Origin: Thermococcus litoralis DSM 5473 | GTDB taxonomy: Archaea > Methanobacteriota_B > Thermococci > Thermococcales > Thermococcaceae | Assembly: GCF_000246985.2 (NCBI RefSeq) | Contig: NC_022084.1 | Span: 1,286,817 to 1,350,816, forward strand | Direction: 5' to 3' | DNA: 64,000 bases | Shown: in pieces, positions 8,883-16,584 of the stretch | Position numbering within the stretch: position 1 is the first letter of the stretch | How the letters are laid out: each line of letters begins with the position of its first letter | Made by a program: the position numbers and the translations under genes | Notes under the pieces: model-generated | What the model was told of the DNA's origin: nothing | Databases searched by the model: none | What the model saw: the letters and a program-made list of their open reading frames with translations, nothing else

Positions 8883-9674
8883 ATGGGGGACTGTTATGAT
8901 ATAGTTGCGGTGTTTGAAAGGCCTTGGAAGGAGATTGTTGATGAATTAGATAGGCAGTTTGGGCTCGTTAAAGACACGGGGCATGGTCCGGACGAGTGGT
9001 ATGAACATTATGACACAAAAGGATTTAAATTAGTGTTCAAAGGGAGGACTAAGGATATAATCCTGAAGACTACTAAACCTGAGTGGTATGCAGGCGTTGG
9101 CTTCTGGATTGAAGTGTTCTCAAAGAGTGAAATAACAATAGTTGACTTTGGAACCTGTACAAGTAAATTTTGGCATGTCTCAAGCAAGGAGCTATTGAGG
9201 TTTTTTGAGAAGTTAACGAACGCCGGAGCAGTGCTAATTATAGGTTACGTGTACGGGAGTGAAAGGTTTGAGGATATTTTTGGAGAGTGGGACCAGTTCC
9301 TCGTCTATGAGTGGCTGGAGAAAGCCCTAAAGCATGGAAAGCTTGAAATCCTTCCTTCTGGAGTTACCATCGTGAAGGACAACTTGCTCCCCATCGAGGA
9401 CGGCCTCTACGAACTTGCTGAAATACCTTGGATGGAAGAAAAGGAGTACGTTCTCATAAAAAGCCTGAACGGGCATAAAATCCTCGTCTCGATATGGAGG
9501 AGTGATTTGACTTATGAAGACTCTTACCGGGAACTCCTTGAGGATAAGACTTGGTTCAGCCGGGACATAACCACGTTGATCTTCGGGAGAATTGGGAAAA
9601 GAGTTAAGGACGAGTTCCTCGTCAAAAGGGCTGAAGAGTATTTTAAAGCACAGGTGGATGAGGATGAGCGTTGA
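8883..9674 (+). CDS. Hypothetical protein, putative immunity protein to the upstream nuclease
   Basis: A 263-residue soluble protein with no signal peptide, no membrane segment and no family I recognise. It is acidic, as immunity proteins often are, and has two similar-sized halves (about 1-130 and 140-260). The ATG at 8883 follows GGGGGGTGA; an in-frame start 18 bases earlier overlaps that site. It lies 35 bp after the nuclease toxin gene, where polymorphic toxin loci place the cognate immunity gene. It does not show the GTF/YDP motif of the later island proteins. The immunity function is inferred from position only. Confidence 0.55.
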   Translation: MGDCYDIVAVFERPWKEIVDELDRQFGLVKDTGHGPDEWYEHYDTKGFKLVFKGRTKDIILKTTKPEWYAGVGFWIEVFSKSEITIVDFGTCTSKFWHVSSKELLRFFEKLTNAGAVLIIGYVYGSERFEDIFGEWDQFLVYEWLEKALKHGKLEILPSGVTIVKDNLLPIEDGLYELAEIPWMEEKEYVLIKSLNGHKILVSIWRSDLTYEDSYRELLEDKTWFSRDITTLIFGRIGKRVKDEFLVKRAEEYFKAQVDEDER

Positions 9675-9689
9675 TCATTTAGGTTTAAG

Positions 9690-9880
9690 AAGAAGTACGA
9701 CATGGCTTTAAGCTTTATGGCGACTTGGGTGATGTTGATATAATTACCAGAAAATGATGAAATAGTTTTACATTGAGTGCAAGAGAGGAAGTAGCGAATA
9801 TCTGACGAACAATTGTTGAAAGAGGCGGAATACGACAACATGATGCGTGTAAGAAAACTAATTGTGTACTACTCTCGTGA
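9690..9880 (+). pseudogene. Remnant of a second PD-(D/E)XK nuclease toxin domain
   Basis: Pieced over two or three frames, this stretch encodes GDLGDVDIITRK, FYIECKRGSSEYLT and VRKLIVYYSRDP. These correspond to EIDIIAKK, VLIECKR and IRKIYVYYSRDA in the intact nuclease at 8.5-8.8 kb. The DVD and ECK catalytic positions are still readable, but frameshifts and a stop break it. The IS982-like element starts right after the YYSRD codons, so the last part of the domain is missing. It shows that a second, diverged nuclease toxin module once stood here. Confidence 0.75.
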
Positions 9881-10784
9881 CCCTAGTTCCCACCACCTGT
9901 GAAGTTGTACAATCTGTCCAGATTCACGGCCAGAATCGCCCCTAAAATCCTGACAGTTAACCCCCTCAAACTAACACTCCTGCTCAGCCTCAGAAGAAAC
10001 TCAGAAAACCTAAAAAACAAAGTCTCAACCCTCCTGCGAAAGTCAGACACGTACTTGTAAAACTTCTTCTCTTCCAGATTACTAATCTGATTCCCCCGCT
10101 TTACTGGCGTGTAAACAACGCCAAACCTCAGAAATTCCTCCTCGAGCCCCCTGCTAACATACCCCTTATCCAAAAACAGAAAACAGCCAGAAAACTCCTC
10201 AACAATCACCCAGAACTTTTCCCTGACAACACTCACATCATGCTTATTCGCCGGATCAACAGACAGTAAAGCCAGCAAATTTCCATCAGAGTAACAGGTC
10301 AGCTTGTACCCATAGTAAAACTTTTTTTAGAGGGAAAAAACTCAACTGCAGGCTTTTCAGAGATGACTTCTAAAGAACCCTCCTTATCCTTCCTGTTTTT
10401 TCTGGCCAACTCCTTGGTCTGAATGGGCTTTGAGTCCAGTATTCTAACGTATTCTCTGGCGTGTTTTTTGAATAATTCTTCCTGTGCTAGGAGTAGGAGT
10501 TTTTCGTGCCTGTTCAAGCGTTCTGTTAGCTTCATTTCTTCGATTAGGACTCTGTAAGCGTGCTTGTAAACTCCGTTAAAGTGCAAGTGTGCTAGTATTG
10601 CGAAGGTTATCAGGTCGTAGAGGCTGATTATTTCCCTGTGAGTGTTTTTTGGGTAGTGTTTGCTGACTATCGGGTAGATTTCGGATTTTATGATCAGGAT
10701 TTTCCTCTGAAAGCTCAATACAACCACCAATCAACCAAAAAACTTAAGTGCTTATAACTCCAACGATCTGATGGGAACTAGGGT
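9881..10784. mobile_element. IS982-like insertion sequence (about 0.9 kb)
   Basis: The element is bounded by terminal inverted repeats. The left end begins CCCTAGTTCCCA (9881-9892) and the right end is its inverse, TGGGAACTAGGG (10772-10783). Its length and transposase fit the IS982 family known from Pyrococcus. Five bases on either side (CGTGA and TTTAA) do not match, so no target-site duplication is evident. This suggests a later deletion or recombination at one end. It cuts off a toxin remnant on the left. Confidence 0.8.
9883..10730 (-). pseudogene. IS982-family transposase, split by a -1 frameshift
   Basis: DDE transposase in two pieces on the minus strand. The first (10730-10299) holds the N-terminal helical part and ARILDSKPIQT-like residues (YVRILDSKPIQTKEL) that resemble the first catalytic Asp region. 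The second, open from about 10320 to 9883, carries YYGYKLTCYSDGN, SVDPANKHDVS and LFLDKGYVSRGLEEEF. The two are joined by a -1 shift at a run of seven A (10322-10328 on the opposite strand). The element may be dead, may rely on slippage at the A7 run, or the sequence may have one extra or missing base there. Confidence 0.8.
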
Positions 10785-10818
10785 TTAATTTTAATTTTTC
10801 TTTAGTTTATCAGGGGTG

Positions 10819-11556
10819 ATGAACTTGATAACTTGGTACTTTGATGTTGAGTATTTGAGAAAAAATCTGGAAACTGAGGAAATAACAACTCAAGGTAAAA
10901 CTCCCATGCAGCTTTCAACAATATTGAAGTTGTTTCGTTTGCCCGCAGGGAGGTACTTATTAAAAATATTGGGAGAAGAAGTGCTTGCAGATGATTCCGG
11001 TGAAGCGATATACTTTACCAGTGTTCCCCAAGATGCATTCCTCGTGAGCATCTATCTCCGGGGAGCTTTAGAGAAATTTAACCAAGAGATTGCTACAAAG
11101 ACCTGGTTTGTTGAATTTTTACAAAAATACGTTTATCCTCCTGAAATCAGAAGAATTCCAGATCCACGGCTAAGAGAGGTTCCTATAGAAGAACTAAGAC
11201 GAGAATACTTGTTAGAGTGTCCAGATGTTAAAGGATACGTTTTTGACGTTACATTCGGAAAGATTTTGAGCCCGGTGGTGTTTAAACTCAAAGGAGAAAA
11301 AGTGTTTATATGCTCGGAACTTTACTTTGCGGATAAAGGCAACATCCTTAACCCCAAAAGGGTAGTGATAGAGGGTGATGCTGGCTCATTGTCGAGAGCT
11401 TTCCTGAAAATGGGAGAAGAGACTTTAAAGAGTCTAGTTGAACTAGGTGAACTGCTACCTCCGGGAGCGTGGAAAGAGCCATTGGCGGAATACATTGAAG
11501 TTCTTAACACTTTCAGAAAGTTTAGTCTTAGTCTGGTAAGAGGCAAGCGTACTTAA
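10819..11556 (+). CDS. Hypothetical island protein, putative immunity protein
   Basis: A 245-residue soluble protein with no recognised family. Near residues 140-160 it has TFGKILSPVVFKLKGEKVFI. This resembles the SFGTYEPVSPVVFRKEGN segment of the 14.7-kb protein, so it may be a distant member of the island's shared family. The C-terminal 60 residues are helical. ATG 10819 follows AGGGGTG. It sits between the IS element and a broken RNase-type toxin whose N-terminal remains overlap its last codons. The role as an antitoxin is inferred from context. Confidence 0.5.
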   Translation: MNLITWYFDVEYLRKNLETEEITTQGKTPMQLSTILKLFRLPAGRYLLKILGEEVLADDSGEAIYFTSVPQDAFLVSIYLRGALEKFNQEIATKTWFVEFLQKYVYPPEIRRIPDPRLREVPIEELRREYLLECPDVKGYVFDVTFGKILSPVVFKLKGEKVFICSELYFADKGNILNPKRVVIEGDAGSLSRAFLKMGEETLKSLVELGELLPPGAWKEPLAEYIEVLNTFRKFSLSLVRGKRT

Positions 11557-11970
11557 ACGGCTGGGATGCCAACGATGCTAAAAAGCTTGCAGAGGATTTT
11601 GACGAGGGGGTACAGGGGTTTCAGGGCACACTTCAATGGGGCAAACCTTGATTGTGGAGTATTCGAAGAAGGAGATGTTATCATTGATGCAAAAGGGGCA
11701 AAACATATTATTTTCAACCACCTCATGAAAAAAGCCTGGAAAAGATCAGTTCACTCACATTTCCACCGTGGATCTTTTAAACGAAATGGGCAAGGTTATA
11801 GAAAACCCAGACAAAATTGAATGCGGAGACATTGTCAGTGGAAACAGAGAATAGTACTTGTTAAATATTCCCCAAAGCTGGGAAAGAAAGTGGTGGTAGT
11901 GATTGAGATGGGAGATGTACCGGATAGTTACTTCGTTTCCAGCACCGAAATACTGAGGGTGGTGGAGTGA
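11541..11970 (+). pseudogene. Broken BECR-like RNase toxin module
   Basis: Read over three frames, the stretch gives NGWDANDAKKLAEDFDEG, then EEGDVIIDAKGAKHIIFNHL, then KVIENPDKIECGDIVSGN, then KKVVVVIEMGDVPDSYFVSS. The second piece aligns with EGEVIIDDEGATHIIERHI of the intact toxin at 13.6 kb, and the order of pieces follows that protein. At least three shifts separate the pieces. The last frame ends with TGA at 11968-11970, overlapping the ATG of the next gene, as coupled toxin-immunity pairs do. I infer a former secreted or cassette RNase toxin whose immunity gene (11970-12860) survives. Confidence 0.65.
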
Positions 11971-12860
11971 TGCACATCTCTTTTTATTTTATAAGCCAGG
12001 ATAGAGGATTTCCAGTACTCATAACTGAGAAGAGTTCAATTTTTTTGACCAGAGAGCCAGTTCCTTTCGATGAGTTTAAAAGACGAATAAACGCCCTTGT
12101 CTTCAGCGAGGCTGATTTCACGGACCTCTTCGAAGTTAGGATATTCAAAAAAGATCCGTATATTGAGATAAAACTTTCGAATGGCACGAAACTTAGAACA
12201 ACTATTGAAAATTTTCTTGAAGGTGTGAACAAATCAGTTGAAAACCTTTCTAGAGTTATATCCAGGGAGCCTGTACACTTGGAAAGCTTAGTCCTTAAGA
12301 TAATCTCACCCCCCTCATGTGAAAGCAGGAAAAGTTGCAGAAATGAGTATGAACTTGAGATCTATGGGGAAAGTCTTTACATAATAAGCTCTACAGTTTA
12401 CTTGGACGAATACCTTAGCGAATTGATCGAGCTTAGAGACTTCATAAAAAGTGGGAAGCTTCCGAGAGAGTCATGGAGAATTATTCATGACCTCGATGGA
12501 AAAATCAGAGAAGTTCTTAGTATGGATACCAGCAAACCCGAAAACCGTGGCATGCTTCTTGAGTTCACCAGACTTAAGGGGTTATCAAAAGGAGCATCTC
12601 CACCACTTATCCGTTTCACTTTTGCAATGTATGATCCCTTTGAGGTGATTTACGTGGCAGAATCTGAAAGTGGCAGCATAATGCTAATATTCATCCTCTA
12701 TGCTCAGATGGCAGTTGTTGTTAAAAAGGAATCTCTGCTCAAGTCAATTGAGAGAGCAATTCAAGATGCACGTAACGAACTTGAGAAACTTGAGTACAGA
12801 TCAGAAAGGCAAATAGACTCAAGAGGTGAAGATTTTTTTAAGAAAGGGGCAGGAGAGTGA
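11970..12860 (+). CDS. Island immunity-like protein, family A (paralogue of 19825-20688)
   Basis: A 296-residue soluble protein clearly paralogous to the one at 19825-20688. Both carry DRGFPVL near the N-end, EW/SWR-I-D-DG-I in the middle, and ASPPLIRFTF-MYDPFEVIY versus APPFVRFTLSTYDPFEVLY near residue 220. The YDPFEV segment is a variant of the G-[ST]-[FY]-[DE]-P motif shared across the island. The C-terminus is a long charged helix. The ATG overlaps the stop of the broken RNase toxin (TGATG), so it is probably the cognate immunity gene. No catalytic residues are evident. Confidence 0.65.
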   Translation: MHISFYFISQDRGFPVLITEKSSIFLTREPVPFDEFKRRINALVFSEADFTDLFEVRIFKKDPYIEIKLSNGTKLRTTIENFLEGVNKSVENLSRVISREPVHLESLVLKIISPPSCESRKSCRNEYELEIYGESLYIISSTVYLDEYLSELIELRDFIKSGKLPRESWRIIHDLDGKIREVLSMDTSKPENRGMLLEFTRLKGLSKGASPPLIRFTFAMYDPFEVIYVAESESGSIMLIFILYAQMAVVVKKESLLKSIERAIQDARNELEKLEYRSERQIDSRGEDFFKKGAGE

Positions 12861-12864
12861 GCTC

Positions 12865-12912
12865 ATGTCCTTCTCTATTACCCTAAGGTTAGGCTTGGCT
12901 TTACCTCTTTAA
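12865..12912 (+). pseudogene. Scar of a double-domain immunity gene with a large internal deletion
   Basis: A 15-codon ORF reading MSFSITLRLGLALPL. The first four codons and GAGCTCATG context match the start of the gene at 17975 (MSFSFIFFG). The next codons match that gene's internal SITLRLGTYEP at about 18232-18255, also at DNA level (ATTACCCTAAGGTT). It is therefore a start fused to an internal piece by deletion. It is not expected to be functional. Confidence 0.6.
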
Positions 12913-12949
12913 TTTTTCGTATCGAGCAGTAAATCATGGGGGTGTCGTT

Positions 12950-13591
12950 ATGACAAAGGCGAGAGTTAAGCTCTGGTATACTCTTCCAGATACCAGCTAC
13001 CTGAGAAAAGCTGTTTTATCCTCACTTTTAGATGCCGTTGAAACTTATAGCGAGTCCGTAAAAGAAGGGGACGAAGAAGATTTTAGCAAGCTCCTGGGAG
13101 ACATTGTTTTAAGAGGATTTGAGTATGAGGTTAGATACGGCCTGAAAATTGAGGATGTCGAGCTTATAGCCCCTGCTATTGGGAATTTACTTCACTTCCT
13201 CGAAGACGTTGCCCTATCCTTAGTGTATGTCAAAAAGGGAGAGAACGGCATTAAAAGTCTCTCGGCTTTTCCCTTGGATGTTAATCCGTTAAAAACAGTT
13301 GACATAGAGAGATCAATGTTTAGCAATGATTCTCTCAAATTGCTCTTTGGGACATTTGAGCCAAAAAGAACGTATTTCCTCCACAAGCAAGGAAACGTTC
13401 TCGAAATAAAATCATCTGATGATAATACAACAATCCATATAAATGCCGATGAATATGTGGACAACATTAAAAATGATCTCGTGAGTGGAATCTACAATGT
13501 TGAAGAAATCTTGAAAATGCATACCTTGCTAGGGGTCTTACGCACCAGGATTCAGTGGTTAAAGGTAATGACGAGATACGCCCTAAAGTGA
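12950..13591 (+). CDS. Island immunity-like protein, family B (intact paralogue of 16585-17242)
   Basis: A 213-residue soluble protein. It shares KLWYTLP at the N-terminus, ETYSESV-EGDEEDF, ELIAPAIGNL and LKLLFGTFEPKRTYFL with the frameshifted copy at 16.6 kb. GTFEP is the island-wide motif, followed by beta-rich and then helical sequence. The start ATG lies after GGGGGTGTCGTT. It ends eight bases before the orphan RNase-type toxin domain. In this island an immunity gene usually follows its toxin, so its cognate toxin may be lost. Function is inferred from family membership. Confidence 0.6.
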   Translation: MTKARVKLWYTLPDTSYLRKAVLSSLLDAVETYSESVKEGDEEDFSKLLGDIVLRGFEYEVRYGLKIEDVELIAPAIGNLLHFLEDVALSLVYVKKGENGIKSLSAFPLDVNPLKTVDIERSMFSNDSLKLLFGTFEPKRTYFLHKQGNVLEIKSSDDNTTIHINADEYVDNIKNDLVSGIYNVEEILKMHTLLGVLRTRIQWLKVMTRYALK

Positions 13592-13598
13592 AAAGTCA

Positions 13599-13925
13599 AT
13601 GCAAAAAGTTAGCTACTTCCCGGAAGGAGAGGTTATAATTGATGATGAAGGGGCGACACACATAATTGAAAGGCACATTAAAAAGGGGGTGTATGATTAT
13701 AAATCGAAATTTGAACAGATAACCGCCAAACAGCTTCTGCAGATGCTTGAAGAGACTATTAAAACAGGTGAGATAAACTGTCGCAGAAGTAATCCACCGA
13801 AGGAAGTAGTCCTTGAAAAGTATTATCCCGGGATAGGGGCCAAGAACCGGCTGAGAGTTGTCATAAGGAAAATATCCAATGGCTCATACAAGATAGTGAC
13901 AGCACACCCTGTGGATTGGGACTGA
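13599..13925 (+). CDS. Orphan BECR-like RNase toxin domain
   Basis: A 108-residue protein that looks like the C-terminal catalytic tip of a polymorphic toxin with no delivery part. It has EGEVIIDDEGATHIIERHIKK (H-x-I-x-x-R-H), a central helix, then RLRVVIRKISNG and SYKIVTAHPVDW. A His-containing first block and a final V-TA-[YH]-P strand are typical of EndoU/colicin-type (BECR fold) RNases; assignment rests on this pattern, not a search. The ATG at 13599 has only a weak ribosome binding site. The gene that follows (13979) would be its immunity gene. Remnants of related domains occur at 11.6, 15.2 and 16.4 kb. Confidence 0.6.
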   Translation: MQKVSYFPEGEVIIDDEGATHIIERHIKKGVYDYKSKFEQITAKQLLQMLEETIKTGEINCRRSNPPKEVVLEKYYPGIGAKNRLRVVIRKISNGSYKIVTAHPVDWD

Positions 13926-13978
13926 GTACAAGGGACCACCTTTTAATTTTTTAACTACATAGCATTGGGGTGATACAA

Positions 13979-14644
13979 ATGGTGAATTTCAAAATCACGT
14001 TTAAACTTGAAGAACCTTTTGGCCCCTTGGAAAAAAGGGCGAGAAGAGCAGTAACGGAAGGAAAAGAACACGGCTATTCAGACGAATCGATAATAGAGAC
14101 AGTTCTCAGCGAGTACGATGTCAGCATCAGTTGCAGAGTAGAGGAAGTGTTTAACGCGACTGTCCACCTCAACGAATTTCTTTATGAGCTTTTTAGATTT
14201 GCATTTTATGCCGTAACAGGCGAAGTGCCAGAAGACGTGAAGTCATATGGATGGAGCTTCAAGAGGCTCGCAGAACTCCCGGACTGGCTTGATGAGGAAG
14301 TTAGGGTCCTGAGAGGACTATTGGGGGAGGAGTTTAACGAACTAACGTCCAGTCCATTTTTAAGGTCCTTCCTCGGAAGCTACGATCCCATTTTAATCGT
14401 ATACGGGTTCAGGAAGGGCGAATACATGTATCTCGTGAACGTGGACTACAGAAAGGTCTGCAGGGTATCAACCAGTGAGTTCTTGAGGAGAGTAATGAAT
14501 GTCGCAGAGGAGGCTATCACGGAATTGGAGTCCTGCACTCGCGTATTTGATGGGAATGGGATTAGAAAGTACAGAGAGATGATCGACGGGTACAGGGAAC
14601 TAACTAAAAGATTGAAGAATTTGCTGGGAATTGGAAATTATTAA
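13979..14644 (+). CDS. Putative immunity protein to the RNase-type toxin
   Basis: A 221-residue soluble protein with no known family. It carries FLGSYDPILIVYGFRKGEY near residue 135, the island's G-[ST]-[FY]-[DE]-P motif. KRLAELPDW resembles IGELPDW in the broken gene at 17236-17939, with which it shares overall order. ATG 13979 has GGGGTGAT before it; an earlier in-frame GTG (13970) lies inside that site. It directly follows the orphan toxin by 53 bp, so it is the best candidate for the matching antitoxin. Confidence 0.6.
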   Translation: MVNFKITFKLEEPFGPLEKRARRAVTEGKEHGYSDESIIETVLSEYDVSISCRVEEVFNATVHLNEFLYELFRFAFYAVTGEVPEDVKSYGWSFKRLAELPDWLDEEVRVLRGLLGEEFNELTSSPFLRSFLGSYDPILIVYGFRKGEYMYLVNVDYRKVCRVSTSEFLRRVMNVAEEAITELESCTRVFDGNGIRKYREMIDGYRELTKRLKNLLGIGNY

Positions 14645-14720
14645 CGGGGAGAATAATGTATGGGTCCAAAATTCGCCTTGAATTTGTTGAGAAAAGTAGA
14701 AAAGCCCGGGGATGCCCTCA

Positions 14721-15224
14721 ATGCCAGTTAGATTTTCAGTTGATTCCCCTCTTGAAGAGTTGGAGGAATCAGGAGGATTTGGGGCTTGGATCACTATAGA
14801 GGTGAATGGAAAGCGGATTGTGTGGGCTGCCTGCTACATCCTGCAGGCAATCTCCGGAATTCTTGCCACAGTAACCCTCGCGGTTGCATCGTGTGATGGA
14901 ATCCCTTACGTGCTTGAAAAGTTTGGGGAGGACGAGATAAGGGTGATAAAGGGGAACTGCAGGGACGAGGAACTTAGGGTAAGTTTTGGCACCTACGAGC
15001 CCGTCTCCCCAGTGGTGTTCAGGAAGGAGGGTAACTACCTGCTCATCGAGGCCTTCGAGAACCAGCAATTGGTTGGCAGGGAGAGAGTCGAAGTCAGAGA
15101 ATACGTTAAAGCTGCCCTTGAATTCCTTGATGAGTACCTGAAGGGAACGAAGGATGAGGCTTACGTGACTGGGCTTGAGAGGGTTAAAGAGCTCGTGAAA
15201 AAGAAATTTCATTTGACCCTCTGA
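14721..15224 (+). CDS. Island immunity-like protein, family C, single domain
   Basis: About 167 residues, corresponding to one half of the double proteins at 15330 and 17975. Shared elements are an N-terminal strand pattern with VNGKRI, the cysteine helix ATVTLAVASCDGIPYV, and SFGTYEPVSPVVFRKEGNY followed by a C-terminal helix. The start is uncertain: ATG 14712 and ATG 14721 are both in frame and neither has a clear ribosome binding site. The 70 bp before it give a different frame (MYGSKIRLEFVEKSR), so the original N-terminus may have been replaced. A toxin remnant follows. Confidence 0.55.
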   Translation: MPVRFSVDSPLEELEESGGFGAWITIEVNGKRIVWAACYILQAISGILATVTLAVASCDGIPYVLEKFGEDEIRVIKGNCRDEELRVSFGTYEPVSPVVFRKEGNYLLIEAFENQQLVGRERVEVREYVKAALEFLDEYLKGTKDEAYVTGLERVKELVKKKFHLTL

Positions 15225-15325
15225 GTGCTCTCCAGCGTCTGGGGAGAAGGAGCGGGTTTAAATATAATCTCGAAAAAGAACCGTACAGGATAATAACGGC
15301 CTACCTAAAGTGGTTAGGGAGGTAG
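15225..15325 (+). pseudogene. 3' remnant of a BECR-like toxin gene
   Basis: The frame directly after the preceding stop reads ...GFKYNLEKEPYRIITAYLKW and ends with TAG at 15323-15325. YRIITAY matches the last conserved strand of the orphan toxin (YKIVTAH). No catalytic part remains. It ends five bases before the ATG of the next immunity-like gene, the expected toxin-then-immunity order. Confidence 0.55.
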
Positions 15326-15329
15326 ACAA

Positions 15330-16418
15330 ATGTCGTTCTCCATTTTATTTTTTCCAAAGGATGAGGAAGGGCTGAAGGCTCACTTCAAATACGATATAAC
15401 CTTGAACTTCGAGATAAACGGCGAAGTCATTAAAACGCTATGCAGTGGACGAGAGGCAGTTTTCAGTGCGATTTACCTTCTGGCATTCTGTTCAGCTTCC
15501 TGCGAAGGCATAAAAGAGCTGGAAATGCGCAGTGGTCTATGCACAACTTTCTTGAGCGACGTAGAGCAATGTCGGAGTGCTAAGGGCAAGCTTGTCACCG
15601 ACTTCGGTTCAATAGAACCATCGGTCGTCTTTGCCTTTACCAAAAAGTCTGACAAAGTCAGAATCGAGGTTCTCGTAGATTATGAAATTGAGTACTACAA
15701 AACATTTGAGGTGTCACTGAGTGAGGTGGCAAAGTCGGTATTGGAGTTTTTGGAGTCCGTGGTGAGCATTGTCGGAGATGACAAGCTGAGAAGAAGCTTG
15801 GAAATTGCCAAGGACATTGCGACAAGAGAAGGTCTGATTGCCCCATCCGCAGAGGAAGGCTTCAAAATAACTGTTGATTGGGTGGGGGAGTTTAAATGCG
15901 GGTCCAAACGAATGCCCCTGCTGTATTCAGGGGTGAGAGCCAGAAGGGTGTTGTTTAGCGGCATAGTTGATCCGCTAAGCTTTGCATCCGAGCTCATTAA
16001 CCTCGCAATTCTCACAGAGGAGAGCCGTGAAGAGACCAGTACTCCGGTACCATTGGCGTACAGGGATTGGTTTAGAGAAGCACTCGCCTTAATCGGAACT
16101 GTAGGCAAGAAAAAACCTGCCATGATTTTAACACTGGGGAGCTTTGATCCGCGGCCAATTTTCGTTTTCAGGGACTCCGGCGAACTCCTCTTGGTCAGTC
16201 CCTCACGCAAAACTGTAGCAAGAGTACCCGCCAAAGACATCGTCCCGGCCGTTAGCTCCGCGGTTTTGGATGTGGTCGGCTGGTTGAAGAAGTGGGACGA
16301 CACGGAGTATCCAGGATACGTCTCGAAAGAAAAGGCGATATCAATGATAACTGAGGAGCTTGAGAGGATAAAACAGAAAAAACCGGCTGGGGGAAGAGAA
16401 GAGACACATCCCCTGTAA
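15330..16418 (+). CDS. Island immunity-like protein, family C, two fused domains
   Basis: A 362-residue protein made of two related halves. Half one has SASCEGIKELEMRSGLC and TDFGSIEPSVVFAF (about residues 52-110). Half two begins near residue 183 with FKITVDWVGEFKCGSKRM and has LTLGSFDPRPIFVFRDSGE (about 273-291). It is collinear with the protein at 17975-18967. The start has GGGAGGTAGACAAATG. It follows a toxin 3' remnant and precedes another, so it is probably the immunity protein of the lost upstream toxin. No enzymatic motif is seen. Confidence 0.6.
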   Translation: MSFSILFFPKDEEGLKAHFKYDITLNFEINGEVIKTLCSGREAVFSAIYLLAFCSASCEGIKELEMRSGLCTTFLSDVEQCRSAKGKLVTDFGSIEPSVVFAFTKKSDKVRIEVLVDYEIEYYKTFEVSLSEVAKSVLEFLESVVSIVGDDKLRRSLEIAKDIATREGLIAPSAEEGFKITVDWVGEFKCGSKRMPLLYSGVRARRVLFSGIVDPLSFASELINLAILTEESREETSTPVPLAYRDWFREALALIGTVGKKKPAMILTLGSFDPRPIFVFRDSGELLLVSPSRKTVARVPAKDIVPAVSSAVLDVVGWLKKWDDTEYPGYVSKEKAISMITEELERIKQKKPAGGREETHPL

Positions 16419-16437
16419 GGGCAAAATAGCACTGGAG

Positions 16438-16533
16438 GTGGACACAGAAATTGGCAGAGTAAGGGGGATACTACAGAGGATAGGATACAAAAGCTACAAG
16501 GTTCTTACGGCATACCTGTTAAAATCCCACTGA
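16438..16533 (+). pseudogene. Second 3' remnant of a BECR-like toxin gene
   Basis: The frame reads RVRGILQRIGYKSYKVLTAY and ends with TGA at 16531-16533. YKVLTAY again matches the final strand of the orphan toxin (YKIVTAH). Only about 30 codons remain. The next immunity-like gene starts about 50 bp later. Confidence 0.55.
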
Positions 16534-16584
16534 GTTGATGCCCACAATTTTTTATATGCTGCATTAACTTATAAGGTGGTGCAC

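Noticed and set aside
15695-16432. 245-codon minus-strand ORF inside the toxin-immunity island
   Set aside because: Antisense to the double-domain protein, which has clear paralogues; the ORF is low-complexity, Ser/Leu-rich shadow sequence.
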